Shown: positions 63,451-64,000 of the stretch, one piece after another
How the letters are laid out: each line of letters opens with the position of its first letter
Position numbering within the stretch: the stretch's first letter is position 1
NCBI RefSeq assembly: GCF_035594125.1
Contig: NC_087171.1
Coordinates: 20,011,767 to 20,075,766 of the forward strand
Direction of reading: 5' to 3'
Length of the DNA stretch: 64,000 nucleotides
Origin: Scylla paramamosain
Taxonomy: Eukaryota; Arthropoda; Malacostraca; Decapoda; Portunidae
Program-made: the position numbers and the translations under genes
The notes under the pieces: model-generated
The model's input: only the letters and a program-made list of their open reading frames with translations
Database searches by the model: none
What the model was told of the DNA's origin: nothing

Positions 63451-63608
63451 GAGGAGGAGGAGGAGGAGGAGGTGGAGGAAGAGCGTTTTGAGTTTATTCC
63501 AAGAGAAGGCACGTTCGGTCCCTCTAAGTCAAGAGGAGGAGGAGGAGGAGGAGGAGGAGGAGGAGGAGGAGGAGGAGGAGGAGGAGGAGGAGGAAGAAGA
63601 AGAAGAAG
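63451..63608. repeat. (GGA)n arrays
   Basis: (GGA)7 at 63451-63471 and (GGA)n at 63535-63592 passing into (GAA)n. Confidence 0.96.
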
Positions 63609-63851
63609 AGGAGAATGATGAGAGCCGAGAACCAAACAAATATAAGAGACACGTGGAATGAATCGAAAGAGAAAAAGAAATAACGAAAAGATACGAAGGG
63701 AAGAAGGGAAGAGAACAAGAGGGAGAAGGGAGAGGAAAAGGGAGAGGGAGAGAGAAAGAAAGAAGAAAACACCTGGAGGAGAAAGAGGAAGAGGAGGAGG
63801 AGGGAGGAGAAGGAAATAAATGTGTAAAAATTCTGTTGATCGGAAGAAACG

Positions 63852-63929
<78 letters not shown>
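63852..63929. repeat. (GA)n microsatellite
   Basis: About 39 GA units. Confidence 0.98.
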
Positions 63930-63931
<2 letters not shown>

Positions 63932-64000
63932 CATTGTGTCCGTGGGAAGCTGCTGACACAGGCTTCTTCACCACACAATAATGTCGAGGTGCACGTATTG

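Overview
The window reads as nuclear DNA of an arthropod, most likely a decapod crustacean. Genes are split by multi-kilobase introns. Long uninterrupted (CT/GA)n, (GT/CA)n, (GGA)n and (GTA)n arrays recur every 1-2 kb, and decayed SINE and LINE pieces lie between them. The species assignment is inferred from this texture and from the gene content. Nothing in the sequence names the organism. No bacterial operon, CRISPR array, virus or toxin gene was seen.

One real gene can be defended, and it is split. Four exons on the minus strand join in a consistent reading frame (654 nt, 218 codons) and encode the middle of a whirlin / dyschronic (Drosophila dysc, vertebrate WHRN) scaffold protein. They are 37208-37372 (end of PDZ1 and linker), 11812-11937 (first half of PDZ2), 8956-9134 (second half of PDZ2) and 4488-4671 (harmonin-homology domain that follows PDZ2). 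All splice sites are GT-AG. The phases fit (0, 0, then a 2+1 split codon giving Asp). The linker keeps the W-V-x-x-x-G-R-x-x-S-P-P pattern of whirlin. The first half of PDZ1, any N-terminal harmonin-like domain, PDZ3 and the C-terminus were not found and probably lie outside the window. Transcription runs from high to low coordinates.

Layout: 1-4487 is downstream intron, with a 142-bp tandem duplication at its far end and long pyrimidine tracts. 4488-11937 holds three exons, a tRNA-derived SINE and several local duplications. 11938-37207 is a 25-kb intron. It carries a promoter-like cluster (three CCAAT boxes in gene orientation, a GC box, an E-box, a CRE) at 13.9-14.3 kb, followed by an ATG-starting open exon (13313-13468) whose donor is in phase with the PDZ2 exon. 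This could be an internal promoter for a short isoform. From 37373 to 64000 no exon could be assigned with confidence. That part holds LINE and SINE relics, a 3-kb purine-biased stretch, degenerate tandem duplications and many microsatellites.

Most long open frames in the window are poly-(SL), poly-(RE), poly-(VC) or poly-(TH) readings of microsatellites and are not genes. The best leads are the internal promoter and alternative first exon, the repeats placed next to dysc splice donors, and the head-to-head CT/GA palindromes. I found no clear new biological system.
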